Source: Leptodontidium sp. MPI-SDFR-AT-0119
Lineage: Eukaryota; Ascomycota; Leotiomycetes; Helotiales; Leptodontidiaceae
Assembly (NCBI GenBank): GCA_020726505.1
Contig: JAHLEZ010000007.1
Location: 496,001 to 560,000, forward strand
Direction: 5' to 3'
Length of the DNA: 64,000 bases
Below are positions 48,823 to 59,420 of the stretch, one piece after another. The translations under genes were made by a program, and so were the position numbers. The notes under the pieces were generated by a model, which had not been told where the DNA came from, did not search any database, and saw only the letters and a program-made list of their open reading frames with translations. How positions within the stretch are numbered: the first letter of the stretch is position 1; each line of letters begins with the position of its first letter.

Positions 48823-51800
48823 TCAAAGCACCACACTATCCCCATCATCTGACTCTATCCCAGAACCAGAATCGATAATCTCATACTCCTCATTGCTACT
48901 CACTACATCCCAATCCTCGCTCTCCGGCTCCTCCGTCTGCGCGCCTTCATCAGTAGCATTCACAGCTTCCTCTTCATACTCATCTTCAAAATCATCACCC
49001 TCACTGGACGCAGCGAGGATAACCGAGTCATCAAGCTGAGACTCACGGACGTCCGTCATACTATCCCCGCTCACTTCTTCACTTACCGGGTGCAAGATGA
49101 CCGAATTGGTGAGTCGTGTATTATGCGTGACTTGACTGTGGTCATCCTCGACTTCCGGTATCGATGGGAGAACAGCTGAGACATACGTCAGTGACTTAAG
49201 TAACCCATAACAGTATTTATGGAAAGCTGGGACATGGCGAGATAGATGAGAGGGAAAAGGAAGGGAAGTATGAGGAAGGAAGAGCTTACTCGGTTTATGG
49301 AAAGGTGGAATTCCACCATTGATATACATGCACTCCAATCCCTTCTCTTTACATACCATGCACCCAGGTCGCGTCTCATCACAGACTACTTCTGCTATAC
49401 GACAGCCGCCGCAGGCGCGGGGTATGGGTGGAGTTTCTGAGGAGGAATCTGGGAGGGAGAGGAGGGTCTCTGGTGCTAGGCGGGTGAATATCTCAGCTAC
49501 CACATTCATTTTATACATCTTGCCGTATTCATTCTGAGATATGGAAGGGGACAGATAGGTGGGGGGATACATACCGTCATCCTCTCCATCCTCGGCAGAA
49601 CCCTTGATATACAAACATTCCACCCCTCTCTCCTTACATCCCCCACAACTTGGCTTCAATTCATCACACTCCAGATCAGCTAAGCGACAGCTACCGCACG
49701 CCTGCGCAACTTTCGCATCTTTTCCGGATGTGTTGTGGTGGGCGCAGGTTGTTTCGCCGTCGAAACAGGCTAGACAAGGGATCGCTGCTGCTGGGTCTTG
49801 AGGTTTTGAGGGGGTGGAACGGATGGAGAGGTGTGTGTATGGTTTCATAGATGAGGGAAGATGTGGAGAAGGTTTAGGGTGAAGAGCACATGAGATGAGT
49901 TGGTCTAGACATGCGAGGCAGGGTGTTGTGAAACCTGGGAGGGGGATGTTTTCTGATGATATGACTGGGGGGAGTGGGATTAGAGACATCTGCACCGGAT
50001 CTATTTCCAATCCTGGATTCATTTGGGGTTTTGGCATTGGAATTGCCTGGGTGTGGGGGTCTTGTGAGTAATGTTTTAACCGAATATCCCCGAGTCTGGT
50101 ATTCAATGACGCTAGGAAACGAGGGAGTTCGGATTTCGATTCCTCGATTTGAGAGCTTGATGAGGTACCGGTACAGTTGGATGCAGATGTAGATGTCTTC
50201 TTTGCCGATTTCGCGCGAAGGTCGTCGCATGGTTGACATAGGCCTGAGATTTGGATGCTGGTGTTGGGTTGGGAACAGCGGAAGCATATTCGTGGTACTT
50301 CATCGACTGTGGAAGTTAACATAAAAAAGAACCCGGAATTTTAACAGGGAACATGATCCAAGGTGGTACTGGGAATGAAAGGTTTTGGTGACTTACAACG
50401 GATGGGCTTGGTGCGTCCAGGGTTGGTCAGGTAACGATAGCTGCACTTTGTATCGGTGTTCTTGCATTGTGTGCAGCATGGAAGAGAATGGTCACAGAGC
50501 AAGCTGTTTGTTTGGCAGCTTACGCAGGGCTGAAATGCCCATTTTGTTGGTGTTGAAATTATGGAGGCTGGGTCGGGATAGGGTTCACCGCTCCAGTCGC
50601 TGCTGTTCCCATCTGCCATGCAGTCCGCCTGGGATTGGCAATCTTGGAGTTTTCGATGTGAGTTGGGGGTGGTGGAGAGTCTGGATTTTAGGAGTACGGC
50701 GTTGGAGCGCTTGTTGGTACTTCTGCTGGTTGTGCTCGAGTCGAATGTGTTGTTGATTTGGGAGGCTTTGGGATCTGGCGAGGTTCGTTAGCAGCAACTT
50801 TCAGATTCGGGGCTATTGGACAGTGTCCTACCTTCGACAACAAGCCCTGTTGTCCTCCACGAACTGGATTCTTCTATTCTGGAATTCTTCTCCTTAGCTA
50901 CACGTCGCAGTAGCATGTCCTTGCAACTATTACAATAAATTTCGGCAGCCTCAGGGTCCAAGTTCAGTTCAAAGCATCCCGCACATGTGTTCAATGTCTT
51001 GCCATCTAAAGCCCGTATCAGCACGCAGTCTCGGGAAAGTAGAACCTAAAATATACCTTTGAATGGATTCGTCGCTCTCTTCCATCCTGGAGTTTCTCTC
51101 CTGGATTCCTTCGCTCCACGTCTACAGCGTCGACATGTCACCTCCCCCTCAGTCATCAACTCCTCACCACATCCCATAGCGCACGCAGTGAGTGATTGTC
51201 TCAAAGGGCCGCCCAGAAGCTGGTCGCTTCCGAGATAATTCACACTTTCCTCACCAGCCTTACCTTCCTGCCCATCATCCAAGCACTCCGGATCTGCACC
51301 ATGTTCCAAAGACCTCGATACCGCATCCGTGGCACACGGAAGATTTGATTCAGAATCAAGTATCGGTACGCAACTCTTGCAAGACTGCTCCTTACTATAA
51401 CGTAAATACCCCTCACAAGCCTCTTCCTCTCCATCTCCATTTCCATTACGAACAAACTTCGCCGCCATCGGTCTATTACAATATAGGCACCTTGGCCTAT
51501 GTGTTTGAATCTCCAAATCGCAATTCATGCCCATTAACAAGCACCGATTGCACTTGGCTTCTCTGTACCCCGGAACACCGCCACAACCTAGACCCAGCGT
51601 GCGACAATTGCGGCATTTGGTGCGCGGAACGTGGCCGGTGGCAGAACAGGAGGTATTCTCCGGGGGCGTGACAGAAGATGCTGAAGGGTCGCTTGGTGAT
51701 GATGATGATCCTACTCCCCTGCTTGAACGGCAATATCTATGATCGCCGTTGCTGTGAGTTGAGATAGGGGGGTTACACTGCTGGCGAGTGGCATTTGAGC

Positions 51801-51906
51801 TGTTTATTTCGTTGTCACTGGTGATGGTTTCGGCGAGGCTGGATGGGTATTCGCTGGTGCCTGGAGAAGAAGACATTTGAGAACGGGAATTGTCGTGAGC
51901 TTCCAT
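48823..51906 (-). CDS. Multi-zinc-cluster protein with four Zn2Cys6-spaced modules, 961 aa
   Basis: Four minus-strand exons: 51057-51906, 50832-51005, 50397-50774 and 48823-50306 (2886 nt). The introns are 51 bp (GTATAT...TTTAG), 57 bp (GTAGGA, GCTAAC branch, GCCAG) and 90 bp (GTAAGT...CACAG). Every junction keeps frame. Full clusters with C-x2-C-x6-C-x(6-10)-C-x2-C-x6-C spacing start at C98, C425, C671 and C766. The last two have identical spacing and share 19 of 32 residues. Half clusters PCLAC-x6-C occur at 597-607 and 645-655. Further C-x2-C pairs lie at 140, 176, 258, 291/308 and 475/491. Loops after the second cysteine (RLADLE, RIAEVV) lack the basic residues used for DNA contact. The last 60 residues are strongly acidic. 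ATG 51906 is the first in frame. I know no described family of this form. Splitting at 50619 into two genes is possible but less likely. Confidence 0.78.
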
Positions 51907-53117
51907 ATCGATGTTTTCTGTGCCCAGATGTTTCCCCCCCCAGATACACAACGAAGTGAAGTAAAGAGATCGTCAACAACGGGTTCCTAAAAGGAAAATG
52001 TACTCGGAGCTTTTAATGTTGTGTTGTGTTGTTCTGTAGAACTTATAGATAAGGTTGTGGAATGTTTCCTCCGTTCGTTCTTTCGAACTTCGGAGGTGGA
52101 TGACGGTGACGGTGACGGTGGTGCGGGGTCATGAGGGGTGGGAAGCTGACTGACTGTCTGTCGTTGCTGCTGCCTGTGCCAATGCCGTGTAACTATATCC
52201 CTGCATTACCTACCTGTAAGTGCTCTTGCTCTCGTCAGCCGCAAAGCTGGTACGGAAGAGACAACCAACTGCGACCTGTGATTTGGGTTGGCTGATGGGT
52301 GCTGCGTTTGACAGGTCAGTATGTGGCTGGGCGGTCGGGAGGGCTTTGGGAGGGAGAGGGGATGATTGGGGGGGAGGAAGCTGAGATAAAGTCGTAAGGC
52401 TTCATGCCTTACCTGCAGGCTGTTTTAGACTAGTCGAAGGTTTTTCTAGTGGAAGACTGGACTGATAGTCGGTGTGAGCAGATGATTGAAGTACTGATAG
52501 AGGGATTAACTACCCGAGAGGCAGTAGTAAGGCTACCTACAGGCAGCTCCTGAATACCTACTTCAGGCGTCCTCCAGTGCAAGCAAGGCTGGCGTGCTGG
52601 AGTGTGAGTTGATGCTGAGAGTACTTGACAGAAGAGAAGAAAGAGAGGAAGGAGAATGCATCACTACACAGCCAACCTGAGAGCAAATTCAACAAGAAGC
52701 CCAAATCCAAAATCCGATAATCAAGTAGTATAGTAGTACAACCAGCTTCTTATCTAAGGCTCCATCAAAGACTAAATTCAAAGCCGTCATGTACATCTAA
52801 AAACTCCACAAAACCATCCATCCTAAGCCCATCCTACTCACCGACCACACTGACCATACTTATCCAAAAAGTCCGAGACATGTTCTCCCGGCCCAATGAT
52901 GAGTCGCCTGAACGTAGGATCCCAAAATTTGAGACCGTGAGGTCGACTATACGATATCGTTAGGAAAGCTTCCATCAAAACTCAACCCTTACAGCACCAA
53001 CACAGGCAAGCCGGCTTACTAAAGCTAGCTCACGCGAACTGATTGTCCGTATATCCATAGCTGGTGAAGAATCTGTTTCTCTACGAAACATATCCCAACT
53101 TATTCGATGAGCTTGAA
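51907..53117. other. Intergenic region: promoter of the multi-zinc-cluster gene and 3' flank of the DUF7726 gene
   Basis: No supported gene. It contains a GACGGT repeat near 52101-52118, and CCTGCAGG-like and CCTACAGGC/CTTCAGGCG motifs near 52410-52570. The remainder is undistinguished. Confidence 0.5.
52042..52048 (-). promoter_or_regulatory. Candidate TATA box for the multi-zinc-cluster gene
   Basis: CTATAAG on the minus strand lies about 137 bp upstream of the ATG at 51906, followed by an ACACAACACAACA stretch. Distance and strand are plausible. Confidence 0.35.
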
Positions 53118-54158
53118 CTACTGCCCGTACTCATCGAGGAAGTCGGCGGGGTTCTCTCCTGCCCTGACCAATATCCGCATGTGGTTTGGGTCCCGAAAAG
53201 CGAGGCCATTTGGACGGCTGTGAAGGATGATCAGACGATGCCCAAACCCAGATAATATCAAAAGAACGATTCAGAAATGCAAAACATCTCAACAACAAGT
53301 AAATACCCCCGAAAAAAGACAAGATAAAAACAATAGTAGAAGAAAAAAGAGAGAGAGAGAAAGAACTCACTCCTTCTCAACTTTCAACCTCCCCGCAGTC
53401 TTCTTCCTCCCCTCCCAAATCCTCTTCTTCTCAAAGAAAATATACGCAGCAGGATACACCGGACTCTCCGCGCCGCCCATCATCTTCTTCGCCGCCAGGA
53501 AGGTATCCAGAGTCTTCGGACTACATCCGATCGCGCGCACGAAACTCGCTTTCGTGAAAGGTTTGAGAGTGCCGTCTTTCTTCTTCTCGGCAGGGTTTCC
53601 ATTCTCAGCTTTCTTGTTGTCTTTCCCTAGCAGGTCGTTGATCTTGTGCCGCAGAGTCGCGCAGGTGTCGTGCATGGGCACGGTGTTGGTGGGTTCGCCT
53701 GGGAGGGTGATTTCAAGGAAGGTTGTTGCGGAACCTTTGGTGGTGGCATCTTCGTTGGTTTGCGGGGTGGGTTTGGATTTGGGTGTTGCTTTTTTGGTGG
53801 AGGATTTGGGTTTGGGAGAGAGTTTCTTTGTGGAGGATGTGTCAGTTGGGGAGGTAGGTTCTTTAGAGGGTTCCTCGATGGTTGATGGTTCTGGGGCTGG
53901 AGTTGGAGCTGAGGCTGCTTTCTTGGTCTTCGATGCGGATTTTGTCTTTGGAGGGATGTTGCCTGCTGCAGAGGGCTTATTTGCGAGAGCTTTCTTCGTC
54001 GCAGATTTAACATTCGCGGTCTTCGTCGTTGTCTTCGCAGTCGAAGCTTCAGATGCGGGCTTCGAGGTGGAGCTTGTGGAGCGTGGTTTATCGCCTGGTC
54101 TGATGGCAGGATAAGGAGCTGCGCGAGCGCCAGAAGTTCGTCGTTCTGCTTTGGGCAT
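53118..54158 (-). CDS. DUF7726-domain protein with Lys/Ala/Pro-rich N-terminus, 295 aa
   Basis: Two minus-strand exons, 53371-54158 and 53118-53217, joined across a 153-bp intron (GTGAGT...TTCACAG) to 888 nt. Residues 1-145 are a low-complexity basic tract rich in Lys, Ala, Ser, Thr and Pro, similar in composition to histone H1 tails. The C-terminal domain begins with an acidic/hydrophobic strand (FLEITLPGE). It contains the DUF7726 pattern FTKASFVRAIGCSPKTLDTFL, then PVYPAAYIFFEKKRIWEGRKK. The second exon supplies the usual family ending, reading RPNGLAFRDPNHMRIL and finishing ADFLDEYGQ. Omitting it, as a one-exon call would, truncates the domain. Probably nuclear and perhaps nucleic-acid associated from composition; no activity is known. 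The ATG at 54158 starts MPKAERRTSG. Confidence 0.87.
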
Positions 54159-54713
54159 GATGGGCGATTCGATTATCCAAGGATATCTTTTGTATTTGTT
54201 CGAGAAATTGGGGGGCGATTGGTGTGAGACTGGATGTTTGGGTGGAGGGAGGAGATGGGGGAGAGCTGGGGGATTTATGCACAGACCGATCGACGCGTCA
54301 AGGCTAGAATATTTACGCGATTGTCAACAGACATCACCACCCCTGATGTCATGCGATCTTCAAGTTCGAGAATTTGAGCCAAGTGTTTGGATATTTGATC
54401 TTCTTCTTGTCCTTTAAGATCAGTTGTTTATCAAATTCGAAATACTCATTAACTAACACGTTTCGAGCAAATCGAAGTGGATGGAAAGTCTAGAGACCCA
54501 TGAGATGCTGGCAACTTGCTACAGTAGGTAAGAAAGTACTTTCCACAGCTCGGCTCTTTTCCATCTTGTATTTGTTGTTTCTATTGCAAATCTACCTGGA
54601 TTATCTATTCCATGGTGCAGATTCTCAAAGATTGGATAATGTAACCTCTCGCAGACACAGCTTCCTGTACCCAACCCCCCTCCCAGGCATCATCCAAGGC
54701 AAAATACCAAGTC
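54159..54713. other. Intergenic region between the DUF7726 and hydrolase genes
   Basis: This holds the DUF7726 promoter and the 3' flank of the hydrolase, both minus strand. No gene or notable element is seen. Confidence 0.55.
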
Positions 54714-55884
54714 TCAAGCAGATTCATTCAGCTTAGCATTTACCACTTCTTCTAAAGCCGCCCATCCCTCTTCAACCGCAGCCATCTCAGGATCCCCAAG
54801 ATATAATGGTTCATCAAACGCATGATTCGCACCCTTCGCCACGAAAAGTTTCACAGGAGTTGGTCCTGTATGTACCCAGTCAGTTCCTATGCAATGAAAA
54901 AAACACACAAAACAACACAAGATCCTTCTCTGTCTTTACAACGAAAAGTTCAAACCAGATCGACTCACCAATAACCTTCGCCAGATTAACAGAAGCCTGC
55001 AAAGGCACCGCAGCATCCGCTTCCCCATGCACGAAAATAGTCGGCACATAATCCCTCCAACTCGGGTCCTCCAAATCACGATCCACATCCTCCATGAACG
55101 AGGCAAACATCTTTTCCTGCGCAAAATACGCAGCTAGCAACTGCCTCGCACGTGATGGGTGACTTTCATCGCTTGCAGGGACGATGAAGTCCGGGTTCCG
55201 ACTTAGGTCGGCTAGGAGAGATTCAGGATGGAAAGCTCCATGGGGAGGTGTACTCCCAACAGAAGCCTCCTCGTCGAGGAAATGCGCTATATATGCGCGA
55301 GGGATCTTGGGCTGAGCAGGGTTGCGTTCACGCTTGAACATGTCGTCGGATGTGGTCGTTACGCCATAGTAGCTGAGTATAGCAATTGGGCGATGGTCTT
55401 TGAAATGACCACATAGTAGAGCTAGATATCCGCCTTCACTCACACATCAAAAAATAACAAAACAAACCGAGCTCAGCTCTGGAATTCAGTTGGGGAACTC
55501 ACCAGCGCTTTGCCCTACGACGATGATATTCTCGAATGGGGGAAGTTTATCTTCCGTCCCAGCCAGGATTCCAGGAAGGTCTTCCCGCACGAAGGAATAC
55601 GCATCTTTGACATCCTCTAGCAATTCCTTGCCGCGCACTTGAGGCAGTTTGCGATAATCGGTACTGACCAGAGGCCAGCTGCGCTTGAGTGCAGATTGGA
55701 TGATACTTGGGCCGAGATGTTCACGGTCGAATGCTACGAAGCCACCGCCGTGGATGAAGAGGATGACGGGGGATTTGGTATTGTATTTGACACTGTTATC
55801 GATGTCTGAGGTGCGCGTGTAGATGTCGACTTTTAGATCGATAGAATCGACGGTCTTGAAGGTGTGTGTTGTTTTTGTTGCCAT
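54714..55884 (-). CDS. Alpha/beta hydrolase (hormone-sensitive-lipase-like esterase), 332 aa
   Basis: Three minus-strand exons: 55503-55884, 54969-55433 and 54714-54865, with introns of 69 bp (GTGAGT...TGAAG) and 103 bp (GTGAGT...TACAG), total 999 nt. The oxyanion-hole motif HGGG is at residues 45-48, and the nucleophile elbow G-Q-S-A-G-G has S126, split by intron 1. The likely acid is D267 in HGEADAAVP and the likely base H297 in KGANHAFD. The order and spacing fit esterases and lipases of the HSL/alpha-beta hydrolase-3 group. The lid region is at about 150-230. There is no signal peptide, so it is probably cytosolic; the substrate is unknown. The catalytic serine block is complete only after splicing. 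A TTTATAAT motif lies about 140 bp upstream of the ATG at 55884. Confidence 0.92.
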
Positions 55885-58160
55885 GGCTTCGGTTGGGGTC
55901 TTAGGTCAGACAGAATTGGATGTTCGGGATGTCGAGGAGGGTGGGACTGAGGGGAAGTTATTGGCGATATATGCATGCATGAGATGTGGAAGGTTGGATG
56001 ACAACGAGGATTGACGATGATTATAAATTTGTGCGAAGCCGATTAATCCTATTCTCTTAGAGCTATCGCTCATGACAGCCATTCCCGGAGAAATTCCCGG
56101 AGAAAACAGAACATGACGGATAGATACCACGCTCACGTGACATAAATTCCATTTTCGACGAATGAAGTCGGCCAACTCAAAAGCTAACAGATGTTGACGC
56201 ATCTGACCTACTACTAGCTGGGTCTTCTGTTCCATGCAAAAATTCCAACAACAAACACTCTCTCCCCAGAGACCCCTCTAATCCAACACCCCAAAACACA
56301 ATATCACGTGATAACACCAACTTTCACAAGCACGCGTCTACCAACCACCCAGACCTTCCAAAAGGGCTCTCCGAGGCCCCCAGGACGATTCAAACATGCG
56401 ACGCGCAACAAAACGGCAACTCGTGGCATCGCGACGTGCAACAGATCGCCCAGACACTCTGTGCGCTGGCCAATCGTCGAGGAGTGTGGCTGAGTTCCCA
56501 CCCCACCTTGTATCTATTCTTGGCACTGGGCTTCTCCAGCATGAGCATCTTCAAAATGTGTGAGGTGTTGGGACAGTTGGCGTGGTGGGAATAGCTTCAT
56601 TTTTGGAATTGATGGTTGACGAGGATATGTACTGTGTGTGTAGGTGGTCTTTGCACGTTAAAGTGCTGAGTACCAGACTTGTCTAGGTTACCGCTTTCCA
56701 TTCCATTGTTCTGAGGGGTGGGAATGGAGATTCCCGCCCCCACGTCTGGATTTCCTCCTGACTTGAGTACTTACCTACTTCCTACCAACACCACATCCAG
56801 CCAATAAGAACTCGCTTCCAACATATTAACAACAACCCCTTTCTCGTTTCGACCCGTCTCATTCAATAACTTTCACTCCGAGAAATGTTCCTCTGTGTAA
56901 CCTCACCCATCTCAAGTGACCAGTCTTGGCATTTGAATGCCTGCTGGGAAATGGGTTTTGTTGCACATCTGAGAAGGGTCGGGCCAGTGAACTGCGCGGC
57001 AAGGCCCGCACCCCGCATGAGATGGAAGGTCAGGGGATTGTGTGGCCAAATTTTGGCATGGTTTGAAGACTTTAGTTAATGATGAGGAATTTTGAATTTT
57101 TGAAGTGATATTCAAGGATGGGAGTTGGGGTTGGTGTTGAGTGTTGGGAGGTGTGAATTTGATACTGACAGGGGTGGTTGAGTAGTTCAAGCTCCAATAT
57201 TGATACGATCTGGCGTATTTAGTGAATTAATACAGGGAACGAATAGTCGATGGATTGACCAAAGGCCCTTTTTTTTATCTATTTAAACGACATCCTCTTT
57301 AGTTGCTCTTGTTCCTGAAACCGCGACAGGATATCGATCTCAGGAATATAAGGATCTAATGTCCACTGGAGCGTGCCGAGATATATCGAACTTACGTTTG
57401 GCTAACTTACGAATTTTATGTTGCTTTCTATGCCCGATAACATGAAAACGCTGAAATCTCTCCTTAATACACAAGATCCATCCAAGCTCTGAAGCTCTGA
57501 AAGTTAGTTACTGGAGTCGGCAACGGAGAGTAACATGACAAAAACAGGTGGAAACGGTAAAATAGCTTTAGCGAAAATAAGAACTCCAGATCAATCCATA
57601 CGAATATCTCAAGGATAAGCCAGACTGTCACTTCATGGAGTGAGATTCCTTGAAAATACCCCTCATAGAGAAACAAATTTGCATACTTCCGGATCCTAGT
57701 TGGAACAATGGATGCTCTTCAGTCCATGGTTTTGTGGCTGAAGATCTGTCGCTCTGACCAAATCTCCAGACATGAGTTATATAGCCATACTCAGAGCGCT
57801 TTGATTGACCCTTGTGTTCGGAATTGATTGTGCTTGTAGCTCAACCAAGACGAAGACAAGACGGAACAAGTGAAAATTCCAAAACGGGCCAGCAGGAATC
57901 TACTGATGGCAACCGAGAATCGCTTTGAAGGGAGGAAAACATTCCCAAAGAAAGCTGGGCCTGCAAGGTTGCTCATATATCATGGAGAGAGAAATGGGTA
58001 TATTCCTTACAACACTGTCCACGACATACTGTGCCTGAGTGGAACTTCTGCCACCTATCGTGCCATGATCAGCATCCTGGTATGCCTCCTCCCACACAGG
58101 ATCCCTATTTTACACATCTTGATATCATACATCAACGGTCACTAAGCCTAGAATAACCGT
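55885..58160. other. Intergenic region
   Basis: No supported gene. The near part is the hydrolase promoter. Short frames at 56885-57079 and 57870-58145 match nothing I know. The segment at 56300-56520 is more GC-rich and has a T-loop-like TTTGAATC on the minus strand but no tRNA fold. Confidence 0.5.
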
Positions 58161-59420
58161 CTAATCAGCCTTCCCAGTCAACAAATACTCCTTCGTTTCT
58201 GGCCAAAGCAATTGGTCATCATGTTCAGCTGCCGCCCTTTCCTCCATGTTATTCAGCCCTACCCTCTTCTCAAGACCTAATGCCATTCCCTTGACCAGAA
58301 TACTACTCGTACCACCAGTCTCCGCATGATTTGCCTTCCACTCATCCACGAGCGAGTTCGCCTCGTGTTCAGTCATGCAATCATCTTTTGCCACCGACAC
58401 CCAGCGACCTAGCGGCGTCGTAGACAGGTCCTCGGTTTCGGTTTCGTTCTGAGCACTCTCTCCTTGCAACGGCCTGATCAACTTCAAAATCCTTTCCAGC
58501 TCCTCGCCAGAAATATCGAACCGAACGTGCCATTTTGCCCGGACCCGCTCCACGAAGGGCACTATTTTGATATAGAAGGGTGCTTGTGTGGCCGAAAAAT
58601 TGGCTAGAGCGTCTGCGTACTTCTCGTGGTTGGCGTATGGTAGGTATCTGAATATCCGAGATTGATTCCAAGGACCAACTGGTCTCCCTTTATTGTGGCC
58701 CCATTGCCTGCGCGCTATGTCAACGGGATTCTTATCCCCCTCGACGTCAAAGAGAAGAGTTATCCATAAACTTGTTGTGTCTGGTAATATATATTTGGGT
58801 TTGCGGGTGCGGAGAGGTGGCACTTTGGTGAACGCTGATGTTTGTCTTAGTATTTGCACATGGGGTTCGTCAAGTAGCTCTCGTGAGTCTTGGATCCTCC
58901 GGATCTTGAACGAGAGGTTGAATGGCGCGGCTTTGTATTCCGTTTTTGTGATCCTCACAGGTTCTTCTTTTCTGTACGTAGATTAGCATCTACTCTGTAA
59001 ACAGTTTCCATATGGAGGTTTAGCTGTAGGCACTGGCCGCTCACTTCTGCCACGGAAGGATCCTTTCCTTAGGCTCACCTGGGTTCCAATACGCCGACTG
59101 GTACCCTTTGTGGGAAATAAATTTGTGATTTGCTTGATGCCTGTCCAGCCTCTAGAGATTTTCACATCCTCAACTGGCGCATCTTCCTCAAGGCTCAAGT
59201 TTTTGGTCCTGTGCCCTAACTTTTCAGGCGGGCCATGGGAAACGTGCTGGCGGATTAGTCCAGATTGTGATTCCTGGGACTCTTGATTATCTCCCTCGGT
59301 GGCTGGGACATCTTCGTTGGGGCTCGATCCTTTCGAATACGCGCAACGAGTGTTTATTATTCTGCCTCTTAAGGTGTAGGCTCGTTTGGCGACATTGAGG
59401 TTATGGGAGGAGGGTGGCAT
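58161..59420 (-). CDS. Unrecognised protein, probably two exons, about 393 aa
   Basis: Exon 1 (59045-59420, minus strand) starts at an ATG reading MPPSSHNLNVAKRAYTLRGR and is basic and polar. Exon 2 (58161-58966) has a globular composition with YKAAPFNLSFKIRRI, a strand-rich stretch LWITLLFDVEGD, an RQWGHNKGRPVGPW turn and helices to the C-terminus (ERILKLIRPLQG). The intron at 58967-59044 uses donor GTGAGC, branch GCTAAT and acceptor AAAAG. It restores frame (1182 nt) and reads R-KEPVRITKTEYK. The acceptor is unusual, and a CAG five bases upstream would break the frame, so the junction is uncertain. The basic N-terminus could be a mitochondrial or nuclear targeting region. I cannot assign a family. 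Confidence 0.6.

Noticed and set aside
50341..50619. Separate small gene starting at the ATG at 50619
   Set aside because: The frame is open upstream to a strong splice acceptor at 50775 that joins in phase with the preceding exon, so a single larger gene explains it better.
53227..54114. 295-codon plus-strand frame
   Set aside because: Antisense shadow of the Lys/Ala-rich DUF7726 gene; its Gly/Val/Phe repeats mirror the low-complexity tract.
56304..56526. tRNA-like TTTGAATC on the minus strand in a GC-rich segment
   Set aside because: The flanking bases do not pair into a T-stem and no acceptor or anticodon stem could be formed.
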